A DNA stretch of 64,000 nt from JAMQKA01 sp043951865 (GTDB lineage Bacteria > Bacteroidota > Rhodothermia > Balneolales > Balneolaceae), in NCBI RefSeq assembly GCF_043951865.1, contig NZ_JBINJF010000012.1, positions 67,871 to 131,870 on the forward strand. The letters are read 5' to 3'. The position numbers were made by a program, and so were the translations under genes. The number at the start of each line of letters is the position of its first letter. The first letter of the stretch is position 1. Shown piece by piece: positions 9,048 to 18,169 of this stretch. The notes below the pieces were generated by a model that saw only the letters and a program-made list of their open reading frames with translations, did no database searches and had not been told where the DNA came from.

Positions 9048-10463
9048 ATGCCTAATCCATATTACGAACAAAAAAGGCTAATAATAGCTCTAAAATGTTT
9101 AGTGTGTTATATCGCTATTTACTTTTTCTTACAACCAGTGGATGGTGAGATAAGAGCTACCATTACTGAGAAACCTAATATAATACTTATACTAGTCGAT
9201 GATTTAGGCTACGGAGATATTGGCTCTTACAATGAAGAAATTGATTTTACACCTAATATTGATAGACTTACTAAAAAAGGAATGAGCTTCACAGATTTTC
9301 ATTCCAATGGTCCAATGTGCTCTCCTACACGTGCGGCATTACTAACAGGGATGTATCAACACCGCTTAGGAGGTAGGTTTGAAGCGGCATTGAGTGAAAA
9401 AAAGAATCACGAAGGAATGCCTTTGGGAGTATTAACTATTTCGGACGTTTTAAGAAAAGAAGGATATGCTACGGGTATGTTTGGGAAATGGCATTTAGGG
9501 TATGAGCAGCCTTATTTCCCAAATAATTTTGGGTTCGATGAATTTAGAGGATTACTATCTGGAGATGGTGATCACTTTACTCATATAAGTCGTTGGGGTA
9601 AAAAGGACTGGTGGCATAATAGTGAGTTAAACATGGAAAATGGTTACAGTGTAGAATTAATAACAGATGATAGTATTGAGTTTATTGAAGAACATAAAAA
9701 TGAAGCATTCTTTATTTATACAGCACATTTAGCAATCCATTTCCCTTGGCAAGGTCCAGAAGACCCTCCACATCGTAAGGCCGGGAAGAAATATGGCAAT
9801 AATAAGTGGGGTATTATTAAAAATGAGAATAATGTACGTCCACATGTAAAAGGTATGATTGAAGCTATAGATAAAAGTGTAGGCAGAATCATCAATAAAT
9901 TAAAGGAACTGGAATTAGCAAAAGAAACACTGGTCATTTTTACTTCAGATAATGGGGGCTATACTCATTACTATCAAAATGAACACAAATTTGAAAATAT
10001 CTCTAATAATGGACCATTGCGTGGCCAAAAGGGGCAGGTTTATGAGGGAGGACATAGGGTGCCTATGATAGCATACTGGCCAGGCAAGATTAGGGCTGGT
10101 ACAGAGACAGATGAAACTGCAATGACTATGGACTTCTTTCCAACATTGGTTGAACTAACAGGATCGGGACCTATCAAGAACCAAAAAATAGATGGAGTTA
10201 GTCTCCTACCCGTACTACTAAAAAATGAACATCTTCCTGAACGTACTCTTTTTTGGAAAATAAGAGATGATTGGGCCATACGTATGGGTCCTTGGAAACT
10301 AGTAAACACCGGAGATGATAAGCAATTATTTAACTTAAGTAATGATATCGGGGAAAAAAGAGATATTTCATCTCAGAGACCAGAACTTTTAAAAACACTT
10401 GTTTCATTATATAAAGAATGGCTCCGAGAAGTTACTTCATACACGCAAAAATGGGGCAAATGA
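9048..10463 (+). CDS. Type I (formylglycine) sulfatase, pair 1
   Basis: It hydrolyses sulfate esters, probably on the glycan taken up by the neighbouring SusCD. I chose the ATG at 9048 over an in-frame TTG at 9039. In 471 residues it has an N-terminal hydrophobic export segment (about 11-30), the metal ligands in 'LILVDDLGYGD' (D51, D52), the maturation motif C91-S-P-T-R (Cys is converted to formylglycine), 'FGKWHLGY', and the C-side metal motif 'TSDNGG'. The Cys-type motif needs an aerobic formylglycine-generating enzyme or an anSME, neither of which is in the window. It is followed after 76 bp by a sialidase-fold gene, forming the first of three such pairs. Confidence 0.95.
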   Translation: MPNPYYEQKRLIIALKCLVCYIAIYFFLQPVDGEIRATITEKPNIILILVDDLGYGDIGSYNEEIDFTPNIDRLTKKGMSFTDFHSNGPMCSPTRAALLTGMYQHRLGGRFEAALSEKKNHEGMPLGVLTISDVLRKEGYATGMFGKWHLGYEQPYFPNNFGFDEFRGLLSGDGDHFTHISRWGKKDWWHNSELNMENGYSVELITDDSIEFIEEHKNEAFFIYTAHLAIHFPWQGPEDPPHRKAGKKYGNNKWGIIKNENNVRPHVKGMIEAIDKSVGRIINKLKELELAKETLVIFTSDNGGYTHYYQNEHKFENISNNGPLRGQKGQVYEGGHRVPMIAYWPGKIRAGTETDETAMTMDFFPTLVELTGSGPIKNQKIDGVSLLPVLLKNEHLPERTLFWKIRDDWAIRMGPWKLVNTGDDKQLFNLSNDIGEKRDISSQRPELLKTLVSLYKEWLREVTSYTQKWGK

Positions 10464-10539
10464 CTTTGGATATTCCTAATCAATTTATTGAGATATCCAA
10501 AGTCATTAAAAAATTTACTAATCTAAATAATGTAGAAGA

Positions 10540-11595
10540 ATGTTAAGAATAAAATTTCTTGAGATAAGTATACTCATATTATCAATAATTTTGACCTGCT
10601 CTTTTTTTACAAAAACTCATGCTCAAAATTCTGCAATTAAAACAAATGAATTTATTTTTAAGGATGTACCATTCAAGGCATGCCATGCCTCAACAATCGA
10701 ATCTACGAATGAAGGACTAGTGGCATCATGGTTTGGTGGTACTAAAGAGGGAAATGAAGATGTTAGAATATGGGTTAGTCGTAAGATAAATGGGGAATGG
10801 ACCGATCCTGAATCTGTGGCTAATGGGATTCAACATCAGGATAAAAGATATCCTACATGGAATCCAGTTTTATTCCAATACCCAAATGGTCCCTTGATGC
10901 TTTTTTATAAAGTCGGCCCTCATCCGAGTAAATGGTGGGGAATGTTAAAAACTTCCAACGATGCTGGTAAAACCTGGTCAACAGGTTACAGGTTACCAGA
11001 AGATATATTGGGTCCTATCAAAAATAAACCAATACTAACTCAAGAGGGAAGATTGATTAGCCCGTCAAGTACAGAGAATGATGGATGGCGGGTTCATTTT
11101 GAAATGACCAGTAATCATGGTAAATCCTGGGAATTAATAGGTCCAATCAATGATGCTAGTCAGTACAATGTAATCCAACCTAGTATTTTAAAACATGGTG
11201 GAGATACGCTGCAAATTTTGGCTAGAAGTAAGGAGAATTATGTGATAAGTAGCTGGTCTTATGATAGTGGATATAATTGGACTGAGTTAAAGCCTACTAA
11301 TTTACCTAATCCCAATTCTGGTACAGATGCAGTTACACTAGAAAATGGAACCCATCTACTCGTTTATAATCATTCAAAAGGGGAAGAGGGGAAATGGGGA
11401 GGTCCTCGGACTCCTTTAAATGTTGCGGTTTCCAAAGATGGGAATAGCTGGCAAAACGTTTTGACACTTGAAAATGAACCTGGGGAATATTCTTATCCTG
11501 CTGTAATCCAGTCTGAGGATGGCTTAGTTCACATAACCTATACATGGAAACGAGAGCGTATCAAACATATAGTCATTGATCCATCAAAACTTTGA
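10540..11595 (+). CDS. Sialidase-fold (BNR/Asp-box) glycosidase, exported
   Basis: This 351-residue protein has a signal peptide ending near 'THAQ' and a six-bladed propeller pattern with Asp-box repeats: SNDAGKTWS, TSNHGKSWE, SYDSGYNWT and SKDGNSWQ. Families of this type are usually annotated exo-alpha-sialidase, but the classical FRIP motif of sialidases is absent. In a sulfatase-rich locus the real substrate may be another acidic or deoxy sugar. Residues 'TWNPVLF', 'GRLISPSSTENDGW' and 'QPSILKHGGDTLQ' are shared with the broken homologue at 15848 (about 70% identical by eye). The fold is well supported; the activity is open. Confidence 0.85.
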   Translation: MLRIKFLEISILILSIILTCSFFTKTHAQNSAIKTNEFIFKDVPFKACHASTIESTNEGLVASWFGGTKEGNEDVRIWVSRKINGEWTDPESVANGIQHQDKRYPTWNPVLFQYPNGPLMLFYKVGPHPSKWWGMLKTSNDAGKTWSTGYRLPEDILGPIKNKPILTQEGRLISPSSTENDGWRVHFEMTSNHGKSWELIGPINDASQYNVIQPSILKHGGDTLQILARSKENYVISSWSYDSGYNWTELKPTNLPNPNSGTDAVTLENGTHLLVYNHSKGEEGKWGGPRTPLNVAVSKDGNSWQNVLTLENEPGEYSYPAVIQSEDGLVHITYTWKRERIKHIVIDPSKL

Positions 11596-11616
11596 ATTGA
11601 CAAAATAAATAGAATT

Positions 11617-13020
11617 ATGGATACTAATTTATATATCAAAATAAAATTATTACTGGTTTTATTAATATCAGCCATTGTACCCCAAATTCAAGCTCAGAAA
11701 AATCAAGCAAAATCAAAACCAAATATCATTTTTATAATGGTTGATGATTTGGGGTATGGTGACCTTGGGGCTTATGGCCAAAATAAAATAAAAACCCCAA
11801 ATATCGACAATTTAGCCAGTGAAGGCATTCGTTTTACGCAAGCCTATGCAGGTGGCCCGGTATGTACCCCATCCCGAAGTGTGCTCATGACAGGATTGCA
11901 CAATGGACATACTCCTGCCCGTGACAATATCCCTCACTATCATACATATCTGGAGGATGAAGATAAAACAATTGCTGAAGTGTTGAAGGAAGCGGGTTAT
12001 CGAACAGGGGGAGTCGGTAAGTGGTCCTTAGGGGATGCGGGTACGGAAGGACGTGCCACTAATCAAGGTTTTGACATGTGGTTAGGATATCTAAATCAAG
12101 ATCATGCTCATTATTATTATACCGAATACCTGGATTACAATGAAGGACGACTTGAACTTCCGGGAAATACCGTACTTAGGGAGCACTATAGCCATAATAT
12201 TTTAACAAGTAAGGCCCTGCAATTTATTCGTCAATCAAAAGCTCAGTCATTCTTCCTATATGCAGCATATACATTACCACACTTTTCAGCAAAGTCAGAG
12301 GATATACATGGACTTACAGTCCCTTCAACTGAGCCATATAATGATAAAAACTGGCCAGAAAGTGCCAAGAAATATGCGGCAATGGTTCATTTGATTGATC
12401 GCGATGTGGGAAGAATAACTCAACTTATTGACAAGTTGGGACTTTCAGAAAACACACTAATTATTTTCACCAGTGACAATGGTGGACACAGTACAATTTG
12501 GAAGGAATTCAATACTAATGGACCACTTAGAGGCTATAAGCGATATTTAACAGAAGGAGGAATTCGGGTACCCTTTATTGCAAGGTGGCCGGGAGAAATT
12601 CCTTCTGGTGAAGTAAGCCGTGAAATAGTTGCATTTCAGGATATGATGCCAACATTTGCTGAACTGGCAGGTGTACAAAGTCCTCAAAATATTGATGGCA
12701 TTTCTATCCGAGAGGCTTTAATGGGTAACGAGATTGAAAAACCTCACGAATATCTATATTGGGATTATGGACACACTCGAAATCGATATGAACAGGCAGT
12801 TCGAATGGGAGAGTGGAAGGGAATACGGCTTGGACAAGGAAATGAAATTCAGTTGTATAACTTGGAAGAGGATCTCGGGGAAGAAAATAATATAGCCGAG
12901 AAACATCCGGAGATTGTTCGGAAAATTGATGGAATTATGGAAGCTGCTTTTGAGCCCAACGAACGTTATCCAATTGGAGAGGAGTATACAGGAGATCCAA
13001 TTTGGAGAAAACAAAATTAG
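11617..13020 (+). CDS. Type I (formylglycine) sulfatase, pair 2
   Basis: This is the second sulfatase of the cluster, 467 residues with a signal peptide ending near 'QIQAQ'. It shows 'FIMVDDLGYGDLG' (D43, D44 metal ligands), C83-T-P-S-R for formylglycine formation, 'GGVGKWSLGD' and 'FTSDNGGHS'. It starts 21 bp after the first sialidase-fold gene and is followed after 47 bp by another sialidase-fold lipoprotein, so all are likely one transcript. It differs strongly from the sulfatase at 9048, which suggests that each sulfatase handles a different sulfate position or linkage rather than being a simple copy. Confidence 0.95.
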   Translation: MDTNLYIKIKLLLVLLISAIVPQIQAQKNQAKSKPNIIFIMVDDLGYGDLGAYGQNKIKTPNIDNLASEGIRFTQAYAGGPVCTPSRSVLMTGLHNGHTPARDNIPHYHTYLEDEDKTIAEVLKEAGYRTGGVGKWSLGDAGTEGRATNQGFDMWLGYLNQDHAHYYYTEYLDYNEGRLELPGNTVLREHYSHNILTSKALQFIRQSKAQSFFLYAAYTLPHFSAKSEDIHGLTVPSTEPYNDKNWPESAKKYAAMVHLIDRDVGRITQLIDKLGLSENTLIIFTSDNGGHSTIWKEFNTNGPLRGYKRYLTEGGIRVPFIARWPGEIPSGEVSREIVAFQDMMPTFAELAGVQSPQNIDGISIREALMGNEIEKPHEYLYWDYGHTRNRYEQAVRMGEWKGIRLGQGNEIQLYNLEEDLGEENNIAEKHPEIVRKIDGIMEAAFEPNERYPIGEEYTGDPIWRKQN

Positions 13021-13067
13021 GGTTGATAATATTAAATGCCGACTAACTCAACTTTTAATCATAGCAT

Positions 13068-14255
13068 ATGAAATTTGTAATATTTAAACATTTCGAACAT
13101 TTAAAGAAGTATACTTTAACAACCGCCCTATGCATATTAATTTCAATGATTGGATGTACGGGAAAAGAAACCATTCAGAAGAATATAAGACATGTAAAAG
13201 TTTATTATGAAGAAGGACGGTTTGCCGGATGGCCGGCAAACCATGGTATCTGGATTTGGGAGGATGAGATATTAGTTGGTTTTGTTGAAGCCAGTCATAA
13301 AAAAAGGGAAGGTCACACCTATGAACGAAGTACTGCAAGAGACAAATACGCAAGAAGTTTAGATGGCGGTCAAAGCTGGTCTATAGAAGATGCATACGAG
13401 CATGGACAAACCGGATGGCGGTATAATAATCAGTTGAGTGATGATAAATCGGAACCAACTACGGAGCTTACTAAACCCATTAATTTCAATAATCCTGATT
13501 TAGCTTTGACTTTCCTTAGACAAACTAATCACACAGGACCATCCCACTTTTATTATTCATATGACAGAGGAAAAGTATGGAACGGACCTTTCAAATTGCA
13601 AAATTTTGGGACAGAAGGTGTTGCTACCCGCACTGATTATTTAATTGATGGCCAAAATGAACTAACAGCTTTTTTAACTGCCGCGAAAAGCAACGGCGAA
13701 GAGGGAAGGGTGCTATCAGTACGCACCACAGACGGAGGCAAAAGTTGGGAAAGAGTAAGTTGGATGGGTGATGAACCCGAAGGTTTTGAAATAATGCCCT
13801 CATCCGTTCGGATATCGCCTTCTGAAATTCTTACTGTCGTTCGGCACCGGACAGGTGAAGGGCATGACAAGTTAACAAGTTACTTATCCACAGATAATGC
13901 AAAAACGTGGCAAAAACTGGATGATCCCGTTAAGAACACCGGTTCTGGAGGCTCTCCACCGGCCTTGCTTAAGCTAGATGACGATTCACTTGCGTTGGCA
14001 TATATTGTCCGTAAAAATGAAGGTGATGGATCGCGGGTTTGTATGAAATTTAGTACAGATGATGGTTATACATGGAGTGATGAAATAGTACTAAGAGAAG
14101 ACGGTGCTACGGGAGATGTAGGTTACCCCCGCATGGTACAACGACCTGATGATAAGCTAGTATTGGTGTATTACTGGAATAATGCTCTAAAAAAAGATGC
14201 TCCCCCTTATCGGTATATTGCAGCTACGATATTTGATCCAGAAGATTTGAGGTAA
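13068..14255 (+). CDS. Sialidase-fold (Asp-box) lipoprotein, divergent
   Basis: A 395-residue propeller protein with a probable lipoprotein signal ('ILISMIGC', Cys about 31). Asp boxes are clear: SLDGGQSWS, SYDRGKVWN, TTDGGKSWE, STDNAKTWQ and STDDGYTWS. It is only distantly related to the other two sialidase-fold proteins here and carries the opening 'HVKVYYEEGRFAGWPANHG', which I recall from exo-alpha-sialidase-like proteins of Bacteroidetes and Planctomycetes. It probably acts as a surface or periplasmic exo-glycosidase together with the preceding sulfatase. The substrate is unknown. Confidence 0.85.
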   Translation: MKFVIFKHFEHLKKYTLTTALCILISMIGCTGKETIQKNIRHVKVYYEEGRFAGWPANHGIWIWEDEILVGFVEASHKKREGHTYERSTARDKYARSLDGGQSWSIEDAYEHGQTGWRYNNQLSDDKSEPTTELTKPINFNNPDLALTFLRQTNHTGPSHFYYSYDRGKVWNGPFKLQNFGTEGVATRTDYLIDGQNELTAFLTAAKSNGEEGRVLSVRTTDGGKSWERVSWMGDEPEGFEIMPSSVRISPSEILTVVRHRTGEGHDKLTSYLSTDNAKTWQKLDDPVKNTGSGGSPPALLKLDDDSLALAYIVRKNEGDGSRVCMKFSTDDGYTWSDEIVLREDGATGDVGYPRMVQRPDDKLVLVYYWNNALKKDAPPYRYIAATIFDPEDLR

Positions 14256-14352
14256 GTCTCATCTATTCGAACTGGTATCAATCCTTGCCCATAATATTGA
14301 TTTTGTATAATGCTCACAATCGTTCAAATGTATTTATAATAAAGGGATTGTA

Positions 14353-15822
14353 TTGATAACTTTTAAAAAAATACGGGTTTTATCCTTAATACTATTAGGT
14401 TTGTTGTTTTCTGCTAATTTGGTTACTTGCAAATCCTTTTCTACAACTGGTGATACAATTTCCTCCCAAAAACCTAATGTAATTTTCATTTTAGCTGATG
14501 ACTTAGGTTATGGTGACTTGGGTGTATATGGACAAGATATTATTGATACTCCATTTATAGATCGTATGGCTAAGGAGGGTATGAAATTCACCGCTCATTA
14601 TGCGGGTTCTACAGTGTGTGCTCCCTCCCGCTCGGCGCTGCTGACCGGCACCCACACGGGTCATACTTCGGTTCGGGCCAACGACCGCAGCCAACCCCTG
14701 TTGCTGGAGGATGAGGATGTGACGGTTGCTGATATTTTTAAAAAAGCAGGCTACCGAACAGGACTGGTTGGCAAGTGGGGCGTCGGACATCCACCCCCGC
14801 ATAATGATCCGGCCCGCAATGGATTCGACTATTTTTTCGGGTACCTCAATATGTGGCATGCCCACAATTTTTACCCGGAGTTTCTCTATAAAAACGGAAG
14901 TAAGGTTTGGCTCGATAACCGCCTTCGTCGCCCGCAAGGGACCAATCCGTGGGCTCATATGCCGGAAGGGACAGGTGTGGCCGAACAAACCGTGCAGTTT
15001 GCTCCTGACCTGATTGAGCAGGAAAGCCTGTCATTTATCGAGCGTAACAGTGAGCGCCCCTTCTTTCTGTTTATCTCTCTGAACCTGCCGCACGCCAATA
15101 ACGAGAACACCGAGAATGGATTGCGGGCGTCTGACTACGGCCCGTTTGCCGAAAAAGACTGGCCGGAACAAGAGAAGGGATTTGCACGGTTTGTAACCGA
15201 TATTGACCATACGGTGGGCAAGGTGCTGCAAAAGCTGGAATCCCTGGGCCTTGACCGGCAGACGCTCGTCATCTTTACCAGCGACAACGGTCCACATGCG
15301 GAGGGGGGACACGATCCGGATTTCTTCGACAGTAATGGGGCAATGCGCGGTATAAAACGAGATCTGTACGAGGGAGGTATCCGGGTGCCGATGATCGTTC
15401 GCTGGCCTGGTAAGGTGCCGGCCGGGACAACCAGTGACCATATATCGGCGTTCTGGGATGTTCTGCCAACGGTAAGCGACCTGACAGGGATACCGGCCCC
15501 CGAAGGCATCGACGGTATTTCTTTCTTGCCGACGTTGCTTGGACACCCGGGCGACCAGCAGCAACACAAGTATCTGTATTGGGAGTTCTACGAGGACGGC
15601 GGCGAGCAGGCGGTCCGGCAGGGCAAGTGGAAGGCAGTGCGACGGCAGGTGCGATCCCGCTCCCCACTACAGGTGGAGCTGTACGATCTGAGCCGGGACC
15701 CCTCGGAACAACATGATATCGCCGATGAGCATCCCGAAAAAGCACGGGAGTTGCTTAGGCTAATGCAGCAGGCGCACAAATCATACGAACCAATACCACT
15801 TAATAGTGTCGACAAAGAATAG
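14353..15822 (+). CDS. Type I (formylglycine) sulfatase, pair 3, mosaic composition
   Basis: A 489-residue sulfatase starting at TTG (14353), preceded by AAAGGG at 14341; no better in-frame ATG fits. It has an export signal (lipoprotein-like 'NLVTC' at about 26), metal ligands in 'FILADDLGYGD', C89-A-P-S-R, 'LVGKWGVGH' and 'FTSDNGPH'. The first 270 bp are AT-rich like the neighbours, but from about 14620 to 15820 the DNA is far richer in G+C, and the change falls inside the conserved formylglycine motif. This suggests recombination with a G+C-rich homologue. It is followed by a broken sialidase-fold gene. Confidence 0.95.
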   Translation: MITFKKIRVLSLILLGLLFSANLVTCKSFSTTGDTISSQKPNVIFILADDLGYGDLGVYGQDIIDTPFIDRMAKEGMKFTAHYAGSTVCAPSRSALLTGTHTGHTSVRANDRSQPLLLEDEDVTVADIFKKAGYRTGLVGKWGVGHPPPHNDPARNGFDYFFGYLNMWHAHNFYPEFLYKNGSKVWLDNRLRRPQGTNPWAHMPEGTGVAEQTVQFAPDLIEQESLSFIERNSERPFFLFISLNLPHANNENTENGLRASDYGPFAEKDWPEQEKGFARFVTDIDHTVGKVLQKLESLGLDRQTLVIFTSDNGPHAEGGHDPDFFDSNGAMRGIKRDLYEGGIRVPMIVRWPGKVPAGTTSDHISAFWDVLPTVSDLTGIPAPEGIDGISFLPTLLGHPGDQQQHKYLYWEFYEDGGEQAVRQGKWKAVRRQVRSRSPLQVELYDLSRDPSEQHDIADEHPEKARELLRLMQQAHKSYEPIPLNSVDKE

Positions 15823-15847
15823 TGATCATGATATTAAATACGAAACT

Positions 15848-16903
15848 ATGATTAAGCAAATAATTGTAATAACATATACGATGTTTCTTCTGTTCTGTAC
15901 AAGGGCTTCGTCTAAGCATCAGGCAATTCAGAATGAAGAATCCATTTTTTAAAAAGCCCCGTTCGATGAGTGCCATGCCTCTAGGATAGAAGCAACCCCT
16001 AAAGGGTTGGTGGCAGCCTGGTTTGGAGGGTCAGAGGAAGGTGACAAAGATGTTGAAATCTGGATGAGCCGTAAGTCAGGAAAATAAGAGAAATGGACGG
16101 AGCCGGTTTCCGTAGCCGATGGAGTGCAGCATAGGGACAAACACTACCCAACATGGAATCCGGTATTGTTCCAGATACCTAATGGCAAATTATTGTTGTT
16201 TTACAAAGTTGGTCCTAATCCCAGGCAGTGGTGGGATAAACTAATAACGTCTGATGATTATGGAAAAACATGGTCCAGAGGACGCCGATTGCCGGAAGAT
16301 ATTTTGGGCCAAGTCAAAAATAAGCCGATAATGACCGAGGATGGTCGGTTAATTAGTCCCTCTAACACAGAGAATGATGGATGGCGTATCCATTTTGAGA
16401 TTTCCAGAGATACGGGTAAAACATGGCAGTTGGTAGGACCTATTAATAATGCCGAGAAATACGACGTCATCCAGCCCAGTATCCTACAGCATGGTGGAGA
16501 CACCCTGCAGATTTTGGCAAGGAGTAAAAATAACAGGATTATGACCTCATGGTCATATGATGATGGGTATACTTGGAGTAGCCTGAAACCCACGGAATTA
16601 CCCAATCCCAATTCAGGAACTGATGCAGTTACACTGGAGAGTGGCCTTCACCTGTTGGTATATAATCATTCAGAGAAAGAAAAGGATGAATGGGGAGGCC
16701 CACGGACCCCGTTGAATGTGGCTGTGTCAGAAGATGGAAAGGAATGGCATAACATTATTACCCTGGAAGACCAGACCGGAGAATACTTATATCCGGCCGT
16801 GATTCAATCGGGGGACGGAATAGTCCATATAACTTATACTTGGAAAAGGGAGCGGATAAAACACGTAGTGCTGGATCCTACTAAAATTGATTACAATAAT
16901 TAG
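15848..16903 (+). pseudogene. Sialidase-fold glycosidase broken by two in-frame TAA codons
   Basis: One continuous frame of 351 codons from the ATG at 15848 to the TAG at 16901 aligns from end to end with the intact protein at 10540. It is interrupted by TAA at 15950 (after 'NEESIF') and TAA at 16085 (after 'SRKSGK'). Asp boxes TSDDYGKTWS, RDTGKTWQ and SYDDGYTWS remain. No frameshift is needed, so the damage looks recent. The region 16124-16903 could still start internally, but without the signal peptide and the first blades. Its last bases overlap the convergent AraC gene by 4 nt. A sequencing error at both sites is the alternative. Confidence 0.85.
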
Positions 16904-17766
16904 TTTGCTAATACCGTCTTCGATTTCTTCCTAAACTCACTGGGAGTCATATCTTTCAGCTCTTTAAACTGGGTGTTAAAATGAGCCAGGGTATTGTATC
17001 CGGATTCGAAGCAGATTTCGGTTATCGTTTTATTGGTTACACTTAGTAATTTGCAGGCATATCCTATGCGTACCTCCTTTAAAAATTCAAAGAGAGTCTG
17101 TCCTGTTTTGTTTTTAAAATATCTGCAAAGAGAACCCGGGGTAATATTGACAAGCTCTGCAACTTCTTCCAGTGATATATCATGCTGAAAATTCTTAAAT
17201 ACGTATTCATAAATTTTGTTGACTTTCTGGAAGTCCGACTGGTTAGCTTGTTTAATATAACCCGGTGTGGAAAGGTACTCATAGTCCTCAATTTCCAGTA
17301 GTATGTTGAATACTTTTAACAGTGCTATAAGGTTATTTAATCCCTCCAATTGCAGCATCTCCTCCATGAGTTCCCGGACTCTTATAATTTGGGAACCTTT
17401 GAAATGTAATCCCTGAGCTGCTTTATTCAACATCTCTCGAATGGGTTCAAGTTCGGGGACATGTGTAAAGACGGAGTCTAATAAATTCTCCTGAAAGTGA
17501 ATTACTATACATTTTGGACTCTTGTCATTGTAGGTCCCTTTTACTTCCCAGCAATGTGGTAGATTGGCCCCCATAAGTACCAGATCTCCCGGATGGAAAC
17601 TGGAAATATTATCTCCAACGTATCTTCGTCCCCATCCTCGTTTGATGAAATTTAACTCACAATTACAATGTGTATGAACTTTTGAAGTATGTGATCCCAA
17701 ATCATGTTCTGTTATTTGGAATGACTTTTTTTCAGGTACAAGTATTCTTTCAACGAGAAAGTCCAT
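16900..17766 (-). CDS. AraC-family transcriptional regulator
   Basis: 288 residues. The N-terminal cupin-like sensor (about 15-95) has 'HTHCNCELNFIKRGWGRRYVG' and 'FHPGDLVLMGANLPHCW'. The C-terminal double helix-turn-helix spans about 185-285, with 'ISLEEVAELVNITPGSLCRYFK' and the AraC signature 'TITEICFESGYNTLAHFNTQFK'. It most likely senses a sugar and activates the divergent operon beginning at 18170 across a 400-bp shared promoter region. It may also act on the upstream glycan locus. Confidence 0.95.
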   Translation of the reverse strand: MDFLVERILVPEKKSFQITEHDLGSHTSKVHTHCNCELNFIKRGWGRRYVGDNISSFHPGDLVLMGANLPHCWEVKGTYNDKSPKCIVIHFQENLLDSVFTHVPELEPIREMLNKAAQGLHFKGSQIIRVRELMEEMLQLEGLNNLIALLKVFNILLEIEDYEYLSTPGYIKQANQSDFQKVNKIYEYVFKNFQHDISLEEVAELVNITPGSLCRYFKNKTGQTLFEFLKEVRIGYACKLLSVTNKTITEICFESGYNTLAHFNTQFKELKDMTPSEFRKKSKTVLAN

Positions 17767-18169
17767 AGCAGTGAGGTTTTAATTTAAGGAGAGCATTAAA
17801 TTCAAGAGAATGATAATATACTTTAAGTTTTAGTTAAAATTGATTAAAAATTAATTATTTAACCCTATTTATTATAATAAAATTAACATATAAATAAAAT
17901 TTACGTGATCAATTTAATTAGGTAAGTATTGACATTTTGGCTAGTGGGATACTCCCAATAATAGATTGTTACGATCTGATTTGTTACTTATATCATTTAG
18001 TGAAAATAGTTTAACCATTAGAGAATTTCCGCGTGGTTTTTCCCCTGTATGATTGTGTAATTAACTACGGATTTGTCAGAGAATCGTACGGAGTAACAAT
18101 TATAAGTACATAATCCAATTTTATTAAAATGAGTACGCTAATCGGTTGTTTAATTTTAGCTAAGCAAAT
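17767..18169. promoter_or_regulatory. Divergent promoter region between AraC regulator and SSS operon
   Basis: About 400 bp without a gene, extremely AT-rich at 17820-17920. It must hold the promoters of both divergent units. I see no strong direct-repeat operator typical of AraC proteins. A weak match to the LacI-type operator core found at 25747 occurs at 18135-18149 (GCTAATCGGTTGT), too degenerate to claim. Confidence 0.45.

Noticed and set aside
14314..14324. Additional LacI operator before the third sulfatase
   Set aside because: CACAATCGTTC matches only half of the palindrome; too weak to claim.
15031..15745. Long antisense frames opposite the third sulfatase
   Set aside because: They are produced by the high G+C content and codon pattern of the sulfatase; no start context or protein-like features.
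15848..16903. Programmed readthrough or recoded TAA codons
   Set aside because: No recoding signal is visible and all other genes use TAA as a normal stop; pseudogene is simpler.
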